Below, piece after piece: positions 50,923 through 59,731 of a stretch of 64,000 nt of DNA (position 1 is its first letter; the number at the start of each line of letters is the position of its first letter). A program made the position numbers and the translations under genes. This stretch comes from RGIG9060 sp036307825 (GTDB taxonomy: Bacteria > Spirochaetota > Spirochaetia > Treponematales > Treponemataceae), in the NCBI GenBank assembly GCA_036307825.1, contig JAXJWW010000082.1, positions 1-64,000 of the forward strand. Direction: 5' to 3'. The notes under the pieces are model-generated. The model was not told where the DNA came from and did not search any database. It saw only the letters and a list, made by a program, of their open reading frames with translations.

Positions 50923-52401
50923 CTATTCTTCGTCCTCAAACTCAAAGCTAAGACCAATACCACAGTTAGGACATACTGTCATATCGATTGTAATTTTTGC
51001 ACCACATTCAGGGCATTCATATTCTTCATCATCTGAATCAACTTCTTGGGTTTCTTCTGTATCATCAATTTCTTCTGATGAATAAGATTCAACTGCACCT
51101 TCTTCTTCATAATTTGCAGCATCATCAAGTGCATTTTGAACTGTTACAATATCTTCTTCAGAAAGACCTTCAATTTCAGAAAGTTTTCCTTCTGCATCAG
51201 CATTATCAAATTGTTCAATTGTTTCAATTCCAGCTGATTTTAATTTTTCTAAGATTTCTACAGAAATTCCCTCAACATCAGAAAGATTTGTAATTTCTTC
51301 ATATTCAGAATTATTGAAAAGATTTTGTGCAGCTTTTCTTGATTCTTCAAGAATTGCATCAAGTTCTTCACATTGATTTTCTGGTTGAACATCAATTGTC
51401 CAATCTGCTAAACGATTTGCAAGTCGAACATTGAGACCTTGCTTTCCGATAGCCAAAGAAAATTGAGATTCTGGAACAACTGCCAAGGCTTGTTTTTTCT
51501 CTTCGTCTAGAATTTTAACAACAGTAACTTCTGCTGGAGAAAGTGCATTTTTGATAAAAACTCTTGGGTCTGGATCGTATTTCAAAATATCGATTTTTTC
51601 ACCTTCAAGTTCTTTGATAACATTTTGGATTCTTACACCTTTTGGCCCAACACAAGAACCAACTGGATCAATATCAGGTTTATGTGTATAAACTGCAATT
51701 TTTGTTCTATAACCAGGTTCACGAACGATTTTATGAATTTCAACTGTTTTGTCGTAAACTTCTGGAACTTCCAATTCAATAATTGAACGAACAAAATCAG
51801 GATCAGTTCTTGAAAGTACAACTTGTAATCCAGAACGAGTATTTCTAAGTTCACTTATAAGAGCTTTAATTCTATCATTTTTATGGAAAACTTCTCTTGG
51901 AGATTGATTTTTAGCAGGAAGAATACCTTCTACTTTTCCTAAATCTACAAAGATATTTCCATTTTTTTCTCGTTGATAATAACCGATGATAATTTCACCA
52001 ACTTTATCTTTGAATTCAGCATAAAGACTATCTTTTTGAATTTCTGATAAAGATTGATGTGCAGATTGTTTTCCTGTTTGCACAGCAGAACGGTCAAAAT
52101 CTTTAGCAGGATCAATTAAGATATCAATTTCATCTCCAATTTCACATTCTTCACTTAAAAGCTTTGCATCTTCAAGTTCAATTTCTGTTACAGGATCGTA
52201 AACACCATCAACGATAACTTTTCTAGAATAAATTGCAACATCAGTTTCATCTTCGTTAAACTGAACTACAGCATTTACGTTTGTTCCAAATGTTCTTTTA
52301 TAAGCAGCCTTTAACATATTTTCAATTGTACTTAATACTGCTTCCTTTGTGTAACCATTATCTTGTAATTGGCGAATTGCTTCAGCCATTTGTGATGACA
52401 T
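50923..52401 (-). CDS. nusA: Transcription factor NusA with a C-terminal zinc ribbon
   Basis: 492-residue elongation, pausing and termination factor. It has the N-terminal RNA polymerase-binding domain, the S1 domain (GNIFVDLGKVEGILPAKNQSP), and two KH domains (DPVGSCVGPKGVRIQNVIKEL; SLAIGKQGLNVRLANRLADW). Then come a helix-hairpin-helix-type region (LSDVEGISVEILEKLKSAGIETIEQF), an acidic linker and a four-cysteine ribbon CPECGAKITIDMTVCPNCG near 464-482, not part of E. coli NusA. The start ATG has AGGGGGG 4 bases upstream as ribosome-binding site. Confidence 0.95.
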   Translation of the reverse strand: MSSQMAEAIRQLQDNGYTKEAVLSTIENMLKAAYKRTFGTNVNAVVQFNEDETDVAIYSRKVIVDGVYDPVTEIELEDAKLLSEECEIGDEIDILIDPAKDFDRSAVQTGKQSAHQSLSEIQKDSLYAEFKDKVGEIIIGYYQREKNGNIFVDLGKVEGILPAKNQSPREVFHKNDRIKALISELRNTRSGLQVVLSRTDPDFVRSIIELEVPEVYDKTVEIHKIVREPGYRTKIAVYTHKPDIDPVGSCVGPKGVRIQNVIKELEGEKIDILKYDPDPRVFIKNALSPAEVTVVKILDEEKKQALAVVPESQFSLAIGKQGLNVRLANRLADWTIDVQPENQCEELDAILEESRKAAQNLFNNSEYEEITNLSDVEGISVEILEKLKSAGIETIEQFDNADAEGKLSEIEGLSEEDIVTVQNALDDAANYEEEGAVESYSSEEIDDTEETQEVDSDDEEYECPECGAKITIDMTVCPNCGIGLSFEFEDEE

Positions 52402-52496
52402 TTTACCCCCCTAATAAAAACAATTACAAAGTATAAATTTTATTCATTGTTTTTATGCTGTTTAACGATTTTATTCAAAACAGCTATATGATTAAA

Positions 52497-52515
52497 AAGT
52501 TTGCAACGCAAACTT
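52497..52515. repeat. Palindrome AAGTTTGC-n3-GCAAACTT between rimP and nusA
   Basis: A perfect 8-bp inverted repeat with a 3-base loop in the 162-base gap between rimP and nusA. The same stem sequence occurs as CAAGTTTGC/GCAAACTTG in both copies of the 159-bp duplication upstream of rimP. No T-run adjoins it. Confidence 0.75.
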
Positions 52516-52563
52516 AAGTTATAAACTCAATTTAATTTTATCTAATTCTTTGCAATTCTTAAT

Positions 52564-53025
52564 TTATGAATGCAATAATTTTGCCTTTGCTATATTGGAA
52601 TATGAAATAACCTTTTCTTCTTCCATAACATTCAATGTTAATTGATTTGCATCAGAATTTTTGATAACTCCTGAAACCCAGTCTGAAACTTCTGTGTTCC
52701 AAACTTTAACTTCTCTACCTTTGAATAATTCAAATTCGGCAGCATTTTTTATATGACGTTCCATCCCAGGAGAAGTAACTTCCATATAAATATCTTGATT
52801 TTGCAAAATAGCTTCTAATCTAGGTAACAACAAGCGATGTACTTTTGCACAGTCATTTACTCCAATTCCTTCTACAGAAGAATCTTTATTTGAAATAACA
52901 GCTGTAACTTTTGTAGTTGTTTTTGCAGGAACTACCTTAATTGAAACAAGAATGTAACCAAGTCCTTCAATTAAAGATTTACACTCGTTATAATAAGGCA
53001 TTGTATCAAGTGATGTATATTCCAT
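52564..53025 (-). CDS. rimP: Ribosome maturation factor RimP
   Basis: 153-residue 30S assembly factor, first gene of the rimP-nusA-infB-rbfA-truB-ribF operon. Conserved segments: IEGLGYILVSIKV near residue 17, NDCAKVHRLLLPRLEAIL, EVTSPGMERHIKNAAEFELFKGREVKV, and the SH3-like C-terminal domain. The ATG at 53025 is chosen because AGGAGA lies 5 bases upstream and homology begins here. The frame is open for 106 further codons upstream, but that part only translates the 159-bp palindromic duplication. Confidence 0.92.
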   Translation of the reverse strand: MEYTSLDTMPYYNECKSLIEGLGYILVSIKVVPAKTTTKVTAVISNKDSSVEGIGVNDCAKVHRLLLPRLEAILQNQDIYMEVTSPGMERHIKNAAEFELFKGREVKVWNTEVSDWVSGVIKNSDANQLTLNVMEEEKVISYSNIAKAKLLHS

Positions 53026-53030
53026 AAATT

Positions 53031-53348
53031 CTCCTATAAGAAGTTGTGAGAAAAATTTCAATTTTTTTGAACAACTTCTTAGCCGCAATTTCGCAACGAA
53101 GTGAGAAATTGCAGTAAATATTACAAGTTTGCTAAAGCAAACTTGATTTGAAAAGTAAAGCACTATTTGTGCGTAACTTTTCAAAAATGCTCCTATAAGA
53201 AGTTGTGAGAAAAATTTCAATTTTTTTGAACAACTTCTTAGCCGCAATTTCGCAACGAAGTGAGAAATTGCATTAAATATTACAAGTTTGCTAAAGCAAA
53301 CTTGATTTGAAAAGTGAAGCACTATTTGTGCGTAACTTTTCAAAATTG
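53031..53348. repeat. Tandem duplication of a 159-bp palindrome-rich element
   Basis: Copy 1 is 53031-53189, copy 2 is 53190-53348; they differ at only a few positions, and a fragment of a third (CTCC) follows. Each copy contains four inverted repeats in a row: AAGAAGTTGT/ACAACTTCTT, GCAATTTC/GAAATTGC, CAAGTTTGC/GCAAACTTG and GAAAAGT/ACTTTTC enclosing GCAC/GTGC. 159 is 53 x 3, so the minus frame into rimP stays open through both copies. Each copy also contains a possible promoter on the minus strand (TTGAAA, 17 bases, TATAGG). Confidence 0.92.
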
Positions 53349-53374
53349 CTCCATAAAAGAAAGTTTAAAACACC

Positions 53375-53402
53375 AAAAAAAAGGAGCCGTATGAACGACT
53401 CC
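53375..53402 (-). terminator. Terminator of the flagellar-region transcript
   Basis: GGAGCCGT (53383-53390) and ACGACTCC (53395-53402) form a perfect stem with one G-U pair only on the minus strand, followed there by eight T (complement of 53375-53382). It separates the gene at 53497-54276 from rimP. Confidence 0.85.
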
Positions 53403-53496
53403 AATTTTTTAGGATATTAATTATGTTCAGTAGTATTTTAACATCTGTAACATTTTTAGTCAATAGACTTTAATACACCTATTTTTTTAGTAATTT
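53403..53496. other. Gap between the terminator and the end of the flagellar cluster
   Basis: Together with the duplication at 53031-53348 and the terminator this makes a 471-base gene-free region. These 94 bases hold no palindrome or frame I can support. Confidence 0.5.
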
Positions 53497-54276
53497 TTAG
53501 TCTTGAATCTTTTTAGAAAAATTTAAATAAGGTTTATCTAAAACTAAATATGATGTATTATCTTTTTCAATGATTTGATAATTAGAAAATTCTCTTTCAA
53601 GATTAATTTTTTCAACATTTCTGATTTTTACACCGCGCCCTTCAGCACAAGTGTAAAGTTTATCATCAATTTTAATATATTTTTGAATATTTCTAAAATA
53701 TTCATCGTCCAAACTTGATAATTTTGAAAAATTTGCGTTTGAATTTAATTCCACAGTATTTTCTGTAATCATTGCTTTTTGATTTTGTAAATTTTCATTA
53801 TCAATTTCTAAATCACATAACCAATAACGAATTTTTAGTACATTTTCTAAAGAATCTAAAATAAGATAAGCATAAATTTCGGTTTGAATCAGTGATTTAT
53901 CCAAACTAATATCACAAATATTGCTTTTAGGAAGAAAAAGTTTGAATTTTGAATTTACTAATTTTGAATCATTTTCGGCTAAAATCCAATATTGCATAAA
54001 AAGTTGACTTTCATAAACAAATGGAACTACTTTCAATTCATAAAATGAAATAGAATTAGGTTTATCTCGCCAAAGACCATAGAAAGTTTTAAGTTCATGA
54101 ATAATTTTTTGATTTTCAAAATCAAAAGTGATAAATTTTGAAGTATTTTCCCACTCACCAGATAATTCTGATTTATTAAATTTTTCATTTTGAGAAAACA
54201 AAGAAAGAATACAAAATAAATTTAATATCACATAAAGTAAAATTTTTAAGTTAAGCTTTTTTGAAAAAAAATTCAT
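53497..54276 (-). CDS. Secreted protein of unknown function
   Basis: 259 residues with a signal peptide (KILLYVILNLFCILSLFS-QN). The mature protein begins ELSGEWENTSKFITFDF and has repeated short beta strands (NSISFYELKVVPFVY; FRNIQKYIKIDDKLYTC). The opening G-E-W-E-N resembles lipocalin-like single-domain proteins but is not diagnostic. It is the last gene of the flagellar run, 15 bases after the preceding gene. A role in flagellar function is only suggested by position. Confidence 0.65.
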   Translation of the reverse strand: MNFFSKKLNLKILLYVILNLFCILSLFSQNEKFNKSELSGEWENTSKFITFDFENQKIIHELKTFYGLWRDKPNSISFYELKVVPFVYESQLFMQYWILAENDSKLVNSKFKLFLPKSNICDISLDKSLIQTEIYAYLILDSLENVLKIRYWLCDLEIDNENLQNQKAMITENTVELNSNANFSKLSSLDDEYFRNIQKYIKIDDKLYTCAEGRGVKIRNVEKINLEREFSNYQIIEKDNTSYLVLDKPYLNFSKKIQD

Positions 54277-54291
54277 ATAAATAAAACTCTT

Positions 54292-54963
54292 CTACAAAAA
54301 CAAATCAATTGTCATCGATACTTCGCTAATTGAAATATTTAATTTACTAGCTATCAAATCAGCTGTTAAACCTTGTCGAGATAAATCAATTATCTGTTGC
54401 TGAATTGGAACTTTTGGCTGAATTTTTTCTGTTTGTTGAATTACAGTTTTTTCAACATCTCCAGAAAAATCTAACTCTAAGTTTTTATCTGTATTACCTT
54501 TTTTATTTACACCGTAAGGATTCTTTTTCATAGCTTTTGATTTTTTCAAATCACTAGTTCCGGCATTTTCAGTAAACAATGGCAAAAGTTCAGAATTGTC
54601 AGATGTATCATTAAAAGAATAAATCTTAACTGCTTGTTGAGATGGTGCTGAGCCTTGCTGAAATTCTGTTAATTGTTGATAAAGTTGTCGTTCATTTTCT
54701 TTTTGAATCAGAGTATTTTCATACATCATGATTTTTTTATCAGCTGTATCAATAACATCTCTAACCTGATCGATTTTTGCAACCATAAGAGTTATTGCAT
54801 TATCAGTTTCGCGATTTATTTCTTTGAGAATATTTTCAGCACCCTGTTTTATATCAGATAACAAACCGTCAGCCGAAAAAGATTTTTTAAAAATTCTAAA
54901 ACAAAATATCCAAAGAAGGATATTTATTACTAAAATTACAATGCTTATAATTAACAATGACAT
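54292..54963 (-). CDS. Membrane-anchored coiled-coil protein with a C-terminal HTH-like segment (SwrB-like layout)
   Basis: 223 residues. One membrane helix at about residues 3-25 (IISIVILVINILLWIFCF), a coiled coil (about 40-105), a polar linker, and a C-terminal segment IDLSRQGLTADLIASKLNISISEVSMTIDLF shaped like a short helix-turn-helix. This order is that of DUF6115/SwrB-type proteins found beside flagellar genes in Bacillus, where SwrB helps activate the flagellar export apparatus. The similarity is of layout only. It is 6 bases after the gene at 54970. Confidence 0.65.
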   Translation of the reverse strand: MSLLIISIVILVINILLWIFCFRIFKKSFSADGLLSDIKQGAENILKEINRETDNAITLMVAKIDQVRDVIDTADKKIMMYENTLIQKENERQLYQQLTEFQQGSAPSQQAVKIYSFNDTSDNSELLPLFTENAGTSDLKKSKAMKKNPYGVNKKGNTDKNLELDFSGDVEKTVIQQTEKIQPKVPIQQQIIDLSRQGLTADLIASKLNISISEVSMTIDLFL

Positions 54964-54969
54964 AAAACT

Positions 54970-55293
54970 TTACCCCGAAATATCAATTGTTTTTCCTAAA
55001 GCAGGATCTTTAATAACTTCTAAAACAATTTCTTCTTGTGTTTCTTCTGATTTTTGTTTTTTTGATGAATTATTTTTTCCATCATTAGAATTATGTCCAT
55101 CTTTTACAGAGGACATTGATTCTTGTTTTTCCATTTGCTCAACAGTTGTTGATTTTTGAATATCTTTTTTTACAAGTCCATCAAGCTGCATAGACCCCTG
55201 AAGTTGAGCTTGTTGCTGTTGATGAACAACATTTTTTGAAACTTTATCCATTTGAGTATAAAGAGTTTGTAAATCAATTGGCTGTATAGCCAT
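54970..55293 (-). CDS. Small Gln/Lys-rich protein of the flagellar cluster
   Basis: 107 residues from the ATG at 55293 (GAGGG 6 bases upstream), overlapping the fapA end by 20 bases. It opens with AIQPIDLQTLYTQMDKVSKNVVHQQQQAQL, a helix, and continues as a charged, disordered Lys/Ser/Glu region ending DPALGKTIDISG. No domain recognised. The conserved-looking ends and the tight spacing suggest a small flagellar-associated factor. Confidence 0.6.
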   Translation of the reverse strand: MAIQPIDLQTLYTQMDKVSKNVVHQQQQAQLQGSMQLDGLVKKDIQKSTTVEQMEKQESMSSVKDGHNSNDGKNNSSKKQKSEETQEEIVLEVIKDPALGKTIDISG

Positions 55294-57250
55294 CTGGAAC
55301 CCTCTTTGAATCTTCTGCTGATGGTGGTTCGTATTTTCCGTGACGAACAAAACCATTTTCATAATAGAAAGTAACTTGTTTTACATCAGTTCGAATTTCT
55401 TCTTTTACATCACGAACATAAACTTTTACACCAGCATAAACCACACCAGAAGCAGAAATTTTACCGATAATTTTAAGCTCTCTTAAGTGATCTTGAATTT
55501 CTTGAATTTCTTTAGACATTTCGTCAGATTCAGCAACAATCTCGCGTTTTCGTGTAGTCAATTTTATGAGCATTTCTTCTTTATCGTGAGGTAAAGTTTT
55601 TCTAACTTTTTTAGTATTTTCAAGACTTGTAATATTCAAATCCAATTCTTCGAGTTCTCGTAATAATACACTTTGATTTTCTTGTAATTCATTCAAGCGG
55701 TGCTTAGCACGAGGATCGTAACCAACTTCAAGAATAGTTTCACTACCACCACCGGCACTACCAATATTTTTTGTGTAAATTTCTTCTGTTGCAAAAATAT
55801 GACCACCGATAATAGTTGCTCTTTTTCCTTCAACAAGAATCTTCTTGTTACAAGTAACTTTTGAGTTCATAATAGAATCAGATACAATGATATATTCTTC
55901 CACATCAACAGTTGTATTCTGAATAAACTTAGCCCACAAGGATTTTCCAGCCTTGATATAACCTTCATCACGACCCATAATTCCTTGATTAACTACAATA
56001 TTTCCATCTGCTTCCAAATTACATCGTCCAACAGCACCTGCAACTTCAATATTTCCTGAGGCTTTGATATTAAATCCGTCATCAACGCAACCTTTAACAA
56101 TAACTGTTCCAAGGAAAGAAATATTACCAGTTTTAATTGAAACATCGCCATCGATCTGGAGAACTGGCTCAACGCTAATTTTTTCACCAGTTAAAATTAC
56201 TTGTCCATTAATTGAAGCACAAATTGTTCTTCCGTCTGTATCAACATAAACATTTTTGCCAAGAGGAAGATTGATATCTTTTCCATTTTTAGCTTCAAGG
56301 TATTTACCAAGAATTGTCTTTCCTGGTTTTCCTCTTTCAGGAAGCATTTTTTGTGCCAAAGGCTGACCTTCAACAACATTTTGAATAAGATTCAATTCTT
56401 TAAAGTCAACTTGACCAGAAGCAGACTCTTTTACTTTTAGTTTTGATTTATCAGTTTCAAAATTATATGCAATATATGCGTTTCTTCCATCAACAGGTTG
56501 AATTGCAGATGCAACCTCATAAGGCATACCATACACAGGAGAATCTACAAATTCACTAATTTTTTCATCATCAATTCCAGCAACAACACCTTGAGTTTCT
56601 AAAGCTCTACGAATTTGGTCTGCAGAGATATCGGCACCACCAATAGCAGGAGCAGAAGCAACAATAGTTCCATGCATTTCATCAGATGAAATTTCAACTG
56701 TGATAAGAGCATCACCAACAGGATTGTGTTGATATTGACCAACCACAATATATTTATCATCAGTTCCTGTGTTTATAGCATTTTTTACAGCATTTTCATC
56801 AATTCTTACAGTATCAGAACGATTAAGATGAGATAAAACTTCTTTTAAATTAACAGCTTCACCATTTCCAACAGGCAAAACAACCTTCAAGTGTAAATGA
56901 GAACCAAAACGATGAACAAAGAATGCTCCATCTTTATCTTGAATAACTACAGCACCTTCAAGTTCATCATCATCAAAAATATCATCAGAATTTGCTTTTT
57001 TCTTTTTAATAACAGAAGAAGCCATTTCATAAGCTCGAATTTTCCAGTTTTTCTTAACAAAACCTAAAAAACCTTTACTTCCCCGTTCCAAAACCTCGTA
57101 TTCCAGCAAAGCAACTCTAGTATCAAGCTGAACAGCAGCATCTGCCAATGCTTCTTCAAGCGAATCAGCAAGAACATCTACGTAATTCAAAGACTCGTCT
57201 ACATCAAGTAATTTCTTCATGTCTTTACGAATTATATCTAGAGTTACCAT
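55274..57250 (-). CDS. fapA: FapA-type flagellar assembly protein with N-terminal Jag-like domain
   Basis: 658 residues. The N-terminus (about 15-75; LADSLEEALADAAVQLDTRVALLEYEVLERGSKGFLGF described here by its ends) matches the Jag_N RNA/protein-binding fold. A middle domain follows, and then the long right-handed beta-helix of the DUF342/FapA family with stepwise repeats (GDVSIKTGNISFLGTVIVKG; NIKASGNIEVAGAVGRCNLEADGNIVVNQGIMG). A coiled coil (about 540-610) follows before the C-terminal segment. FapA proteins are linked to flagellar assembly or pole placement with FlhF/FlhG. Directly downstream of fliA by 10 bases. Confidence 0.85.
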   Translation of the reverse strand: MVTLDIIRKDMKKLLDVDESLNYVDVLADSLEEALADAAVQLDTRVALLEYEVLERGSKGFLGFVKKNWKIRAYEMASSVIKKKKANSDDIFDDDELEGAVVIQDKDGAFFVHRFGSHLHLKVVLPVGNGEAVNLKEVLSHLNRSDTVRIDENAVKNAINTGTDDKYIVVGQYQHNPVGDALITVEISSDEMHGTIVASAPAIGGADISADQIRRALETQGVVAGIDDEKISEFVDSPVYGMPYEVASAIQPVDGRNAYIAYNFETDKSKLKVKESASGQVDFKELNLIQNVVEGQPLAQKMLPERGKPGKTILGKYLEAKNGKDINLPLGKNVYVDTDGRTICASINGQVILTGEKISVEPVLQIDGDVSIKTGNISFLGTVIVKGCVDDGFNIKASGNIEVAGAVGRCNLEADGNIVVNQGIMGRDEGYIKAGKSLWAKFIQNTTVDVEEYIIVSDSIMNSKVTCNKKILVEGKRATIIGGHIFATEEIYTKNIGSAGGGSETILEVGYDPRAKHRLNELQENQSVLLRELEELDLNITSLENTKKVRKTLPHDKEEMLIKLTTRKREIVAESDEMSKEIQEIQDHLRELKIIGKISASGVVYAGVKVYVRDVKEEIRTDVKQVTFYYENGFVRHGKYEPPSAEDSKRVPDGYTAN

Positions 57251-57260
57251 CTTTGCTCCG

Positions 57261-58049
57261 TTAAACGATTCCCTTTCTAATATTTGTTAATTTAGCTCGT
57301 AAACGCAAGTTAGCTTTTGTATGCAATTGAGAAACTCGAGATTCACTTACCTCTAAAACTTGTCCGATTTCTTTGAATGTCATATCTTCATGATAGTACA
57401 AAACCAAAACCATTTTTTCTTTTTCAGGAAGTTCATTTATAGCTTCGATTATAACACGACGAATTTCTTCTCTTTCAACAATTACATCAGGATTTAAACT
57501 TGAAGGAGATTCGATACAATCACCAATTGAAACATGTTCTGATTCTTCTCCTGAATACCAAACATCATTTAAAGAAAGAACACTTGTTCCTGAAACTTTT
57601 AAAATTGTTTGATGATATTCATCTTCAGAAATACCCATAGCACCAGCAACTTCACTATCAGAAGCAGGACGCCCTAATTTTGATTCAAGTTGAACAATAG
57701 TATCTTCAATTTCTCTTGATTTTTGACGAACTGAACGAGGCACCCAGTCTAAAGTTCTCAATTCATCAAAAATTGCACCTCGAATTCTAGTAACTGCATA
57801 TGTTTTGAATTTTACATTTTTTTCTGGATCAAATTTATTGATTGCATCTAATAAACCGAATTGTCCATATCCTACCAAATCATCAAAATCTACACTACCA
57901 GGCATTCCTACAGAAACCTTACCAGCAACATATTTTACCAAAGGCATATATTGTCTGATAAATTTATCACGAAGTTGAGGTGATTTTGTTTTTTTGAACT
58001 CAAGCCAAAGCTCATCTTCTGTTTTTTGCTCGTCTAGTGCAACCATCAT
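57261..58049 (-). CDS. fliA: Flagellar sigma factor FliA (sigma-28)
   Basis: 262 residues, FliA/WhiG family. Region 2 has FIRQYMPLVKYVAGKV, DFDDLVGYGQFGLLDAINKFDPEKNVKFKTYAVTRIRGAIFDELR (residues 55-100), then WVPRSVRQKSREIE of region 3, and region 4 MTFKEIGQVLEVSESRVSQLHTKANLRLR with the HTH. It directs transcription of late flagellar and chemotaxis genes. GGGAAATT precedes the ATG (or the ATG one codon later). 14 bases after the gene at 58064. Its usual antisigma factor FlgM is not in the window. Confidence 0.96.
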   Translation of the reverse strand: MMVALDEQKTEDELWLEFKKTKSPQLRDKFIRQYMPLVKYVAGKVSVGMPGSVDFDDLVGYGQFGLLDAINKFDPEKNVKFKTYAVTRIRGAIFDELRTLDWVPRSVRQKSREIEDTIVQLESKLGRPASDSEVAGAMGISEDEYHQTILKVSGTSVLSLNDVWYSGEESEHVSIGDCIESPSSLNPDVIVEREEIRRVIIEAINELPEKEKMVLVLYYHEDMTFKEIGQVLEVSESRVSQLHTKANLRLRAKLTNIRKGIV

Positions 58050-58063
58050 AATTTCCCACCCAA

Positions 58064-58738
58064 TTATCCATCTTTACTTAATATGGTACGAATTGCCTTT
58101 GCCATAGCTTCAGCATCTTGCGCACCTGTATCAATCATTGAAGAACTACCATGAAATGAAGAATTTTCAAAATCAGTAGATCCTTTTTTTTCATCATTAA
58201 ACTCCGGAAGACTATCTAACTGGTCATCAGAAGTTTCATCAATATCACTACTCATCGAAGAAGATGTCATTGTCTGAATATCAGATCTTACAAAGCTACC
58301 AGTCTGAACATTTGGCAACTCATCACCTTCTTGTTTTTGTGGCTCAATGCTGGAAACTGACGAACTCGTAGAATCTTCACTTTTAGGTTCTACAGAAACC
58401 TTTACTTCTTCAGACTCTGTTGATTTTGGAGAAACTTTTGCATCAACATAAAAACCTGGAGCAGAATCTTCTTCTGTTAATTCATCATCACCTACGGTAA
58501 CATCAACCATAGTACCAACATTTACTTCACTTGGAACAGGACTGTTTTCAAACTCTCCCATATCTAAAAATCGTTCAAAAACAAATTTTATTCCTAAAAA
58601 TAATGCTGCTAAAAGTGCAGCAAATATCACGGCTCTTAGTAAAACTAAACCGAATCCAATTCCGGAAAAAAGTCCGGTAAAAAAAGACAGAAAGAAGCCA
58701 ACGCAAGCCGCCGCTACAATAATCTTAGAACTAAACAT
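58064..58738 (-). CDS. Membrane protein between flhG and fliA
   Basis: 224 residues with two membrane helices (about 5-25 and 29-55; GLFSGIGFGLVLLRAVIFAALLAALFLGI), then an acidic, Ser-rich cytoplasmic region ending in AMAKAIRTILSKDG. Ribosome-binding site GGAGG is 6 bases before the ATG. The same slot between flhG and fliA carries a small membrane protein in treponemes. No enzymatic motif is seen. It has its own promoter. Confidence 0.7.
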   Translation of the reverse strand: MFSSKIIVAAACVGFFLSFFTGLFSGIGFGLVLLRAVIFAALLAALFLGIKFVFERFLDMGEFENSPVPSEVNVGTMVDVTVGDDELTEEDSAPGFYVDAKVSPKSTESEEVKVSVEPKSEDSTSSSVSSIEPQKQEGDELPNVQTGSFVRSDIQTMTSSSMSSDIDETSDDQLDSLPEFNDEKKGSTDFENSSFHGSSSMIDTGAQDAEAMAKAIRTILSKDG

Positions 58739-58757
58739 AGACTTCCTCCATATAAAT

Positions 58758-58786
58758 AGATTAAGGCAAAAATGATATTAGGTCAA
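58758..58786 (-). promoter_or_regulatory. Internal promoter upstream of the membrane protein and fliA
   Basis: On the minus strand TTGACC (complement of 58781-58786), a 17-base spacer and TAATCT (complement of 58758-58763), about 20 bases before the start of 58064-58738. A sigma-70 type promoter in front of fliA lets the late sigma be made independently of the flhBA transcript. Confidence 0.6.
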
Positions 58787-58822
58787 GTAAATATTTTATT
58801 CACTTAACTATACATATCAAAA

Positions 58823-59716
58823 TTACTTTTTCTTACCTCTAAATTTACGCATAAATCTTGAAAAACCTTCTTCTTCATCAATACCTGTTTTTTCAATTCT
58901 ACCTACAATATGTTTCAAACACATAGAAGGTTTTGATGTAGGACTTGAAACTATAAAAGGTTTTTGTCTAATAACAGAAGTTGAAACAATTGGATCATCA
59001 TAGATAAAACCAAGATAATCAATTTTATAATTCAAAAACTGTGCTGCAATATTTATAATTCTTTCTGAAATTCGCTTTCCTTCATCAGCAGAATGAACGC
59101 GATTTACCAAAAGCTTCATGTTTATTTCTGAATTTCTAAGTTCAGTTGCAATAATTTTAATAATTCCATAAGCATCAGTTACAGCAGTTGGCTCTGGAGT
59201 GGTGATAACATAAACTTCATCAGCAGCAGCAACAAAAGATAAAACATTATTTGAAATTCCAGCACCTGTATCAATAATGATAATATCAGCATTGGAAAGA
59301 GTAGAAAATTCTTTTACAAAGTAATCAAGTTCTTCTTCAGAAAGATTTGCAAGTTTTGAAAAACCATTTGCACCAGCGATAAATTTAAGTCCATATTCTG
59401 TATCTAAAATAATATCACTCATTTTTTTGTGCTTTTCAATTACATGTAAAAGATTGCTTCCTGGAACAACATTCAACAAAACATTAACGTTTGCCATCCC
59501 TAAGTCACCGTCAATCAAAATAACTTTTTTTCCGATTTGTGCATATTGAATTGCCATATTTACAGCAATATTTGTCTTTCCTACACCACCCTTTCCACTT
59601 GTAATTGCAATAATTCTAGTTTTATGAGTTGCGGACTTTACATAAGGAGACTCGTTAATTGCAGTTTCCATTCTTTTTTGCATTAAAGCGCGTAATTCTG
59701 AAGCTTGATCTTCCAT
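58823..59716 (-). CDS. flhG: Flagellar number regulator FlhG (MinD-like ATPase)
   Basis: 297 residues of the MinD/ParA family. Deviant Walker A SGKGGVGKTNIAVN near residue 35 (with the signature Lys), DGDLGMANVNVLLN (switch), DIIIIDTGAGISNNVLSF near 130 and TTPEPTAVTDAYGIIK. A short N-terminal segment with QASELRALMQKR resembles the FlhF-activating helix of FlhG. The C-terminus is basic (RFMRKFRGKKK). It pairs with FlhF to set flagellar number and location. It lies 15 bases after flhF. Confidence 0.95.
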   Translation of the reverse strand: MEDQASELRALMQKRMETAINESPYVKSATHKTRIIAITSGKGGVGKTNIAVNMAIQYAQIGKKVILIDGDLGMANVNVLLNVVPGSNLLHVIEKHKKMSDIILDTEYGLKFIAGANGFSKLANLSEEELDYFVKEFSTLSNADIIIIDTGAGISNNVLSFVAAADEVYVITTPEPTAVTDAYGIIKIIATELRNSEINMKLLVNRVHSADEGKRISERIINIAAQFLNYKIDYLGFIYDDPIVSTSVIRQKPFIVSSPTSKPSMCLKHIVGRIEKTGIDEEEGFSRFMRKFRGKKK

Positions 59717-59731
59717 AACTTCTACCTTTCC

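Noticed and set aside
52406..52411. G6 before nusA as a phase-variable promoter element
   Set aside because: It is 4 bases before the ATG and works as the ribosome-binding site.
53026..53343. N-terminal extension of rimP by 106 codons
   Set aside because: The open frame only translates the 159-bp palindromic duplication; rimP homology and a good AGGAGA site begin at 53025.
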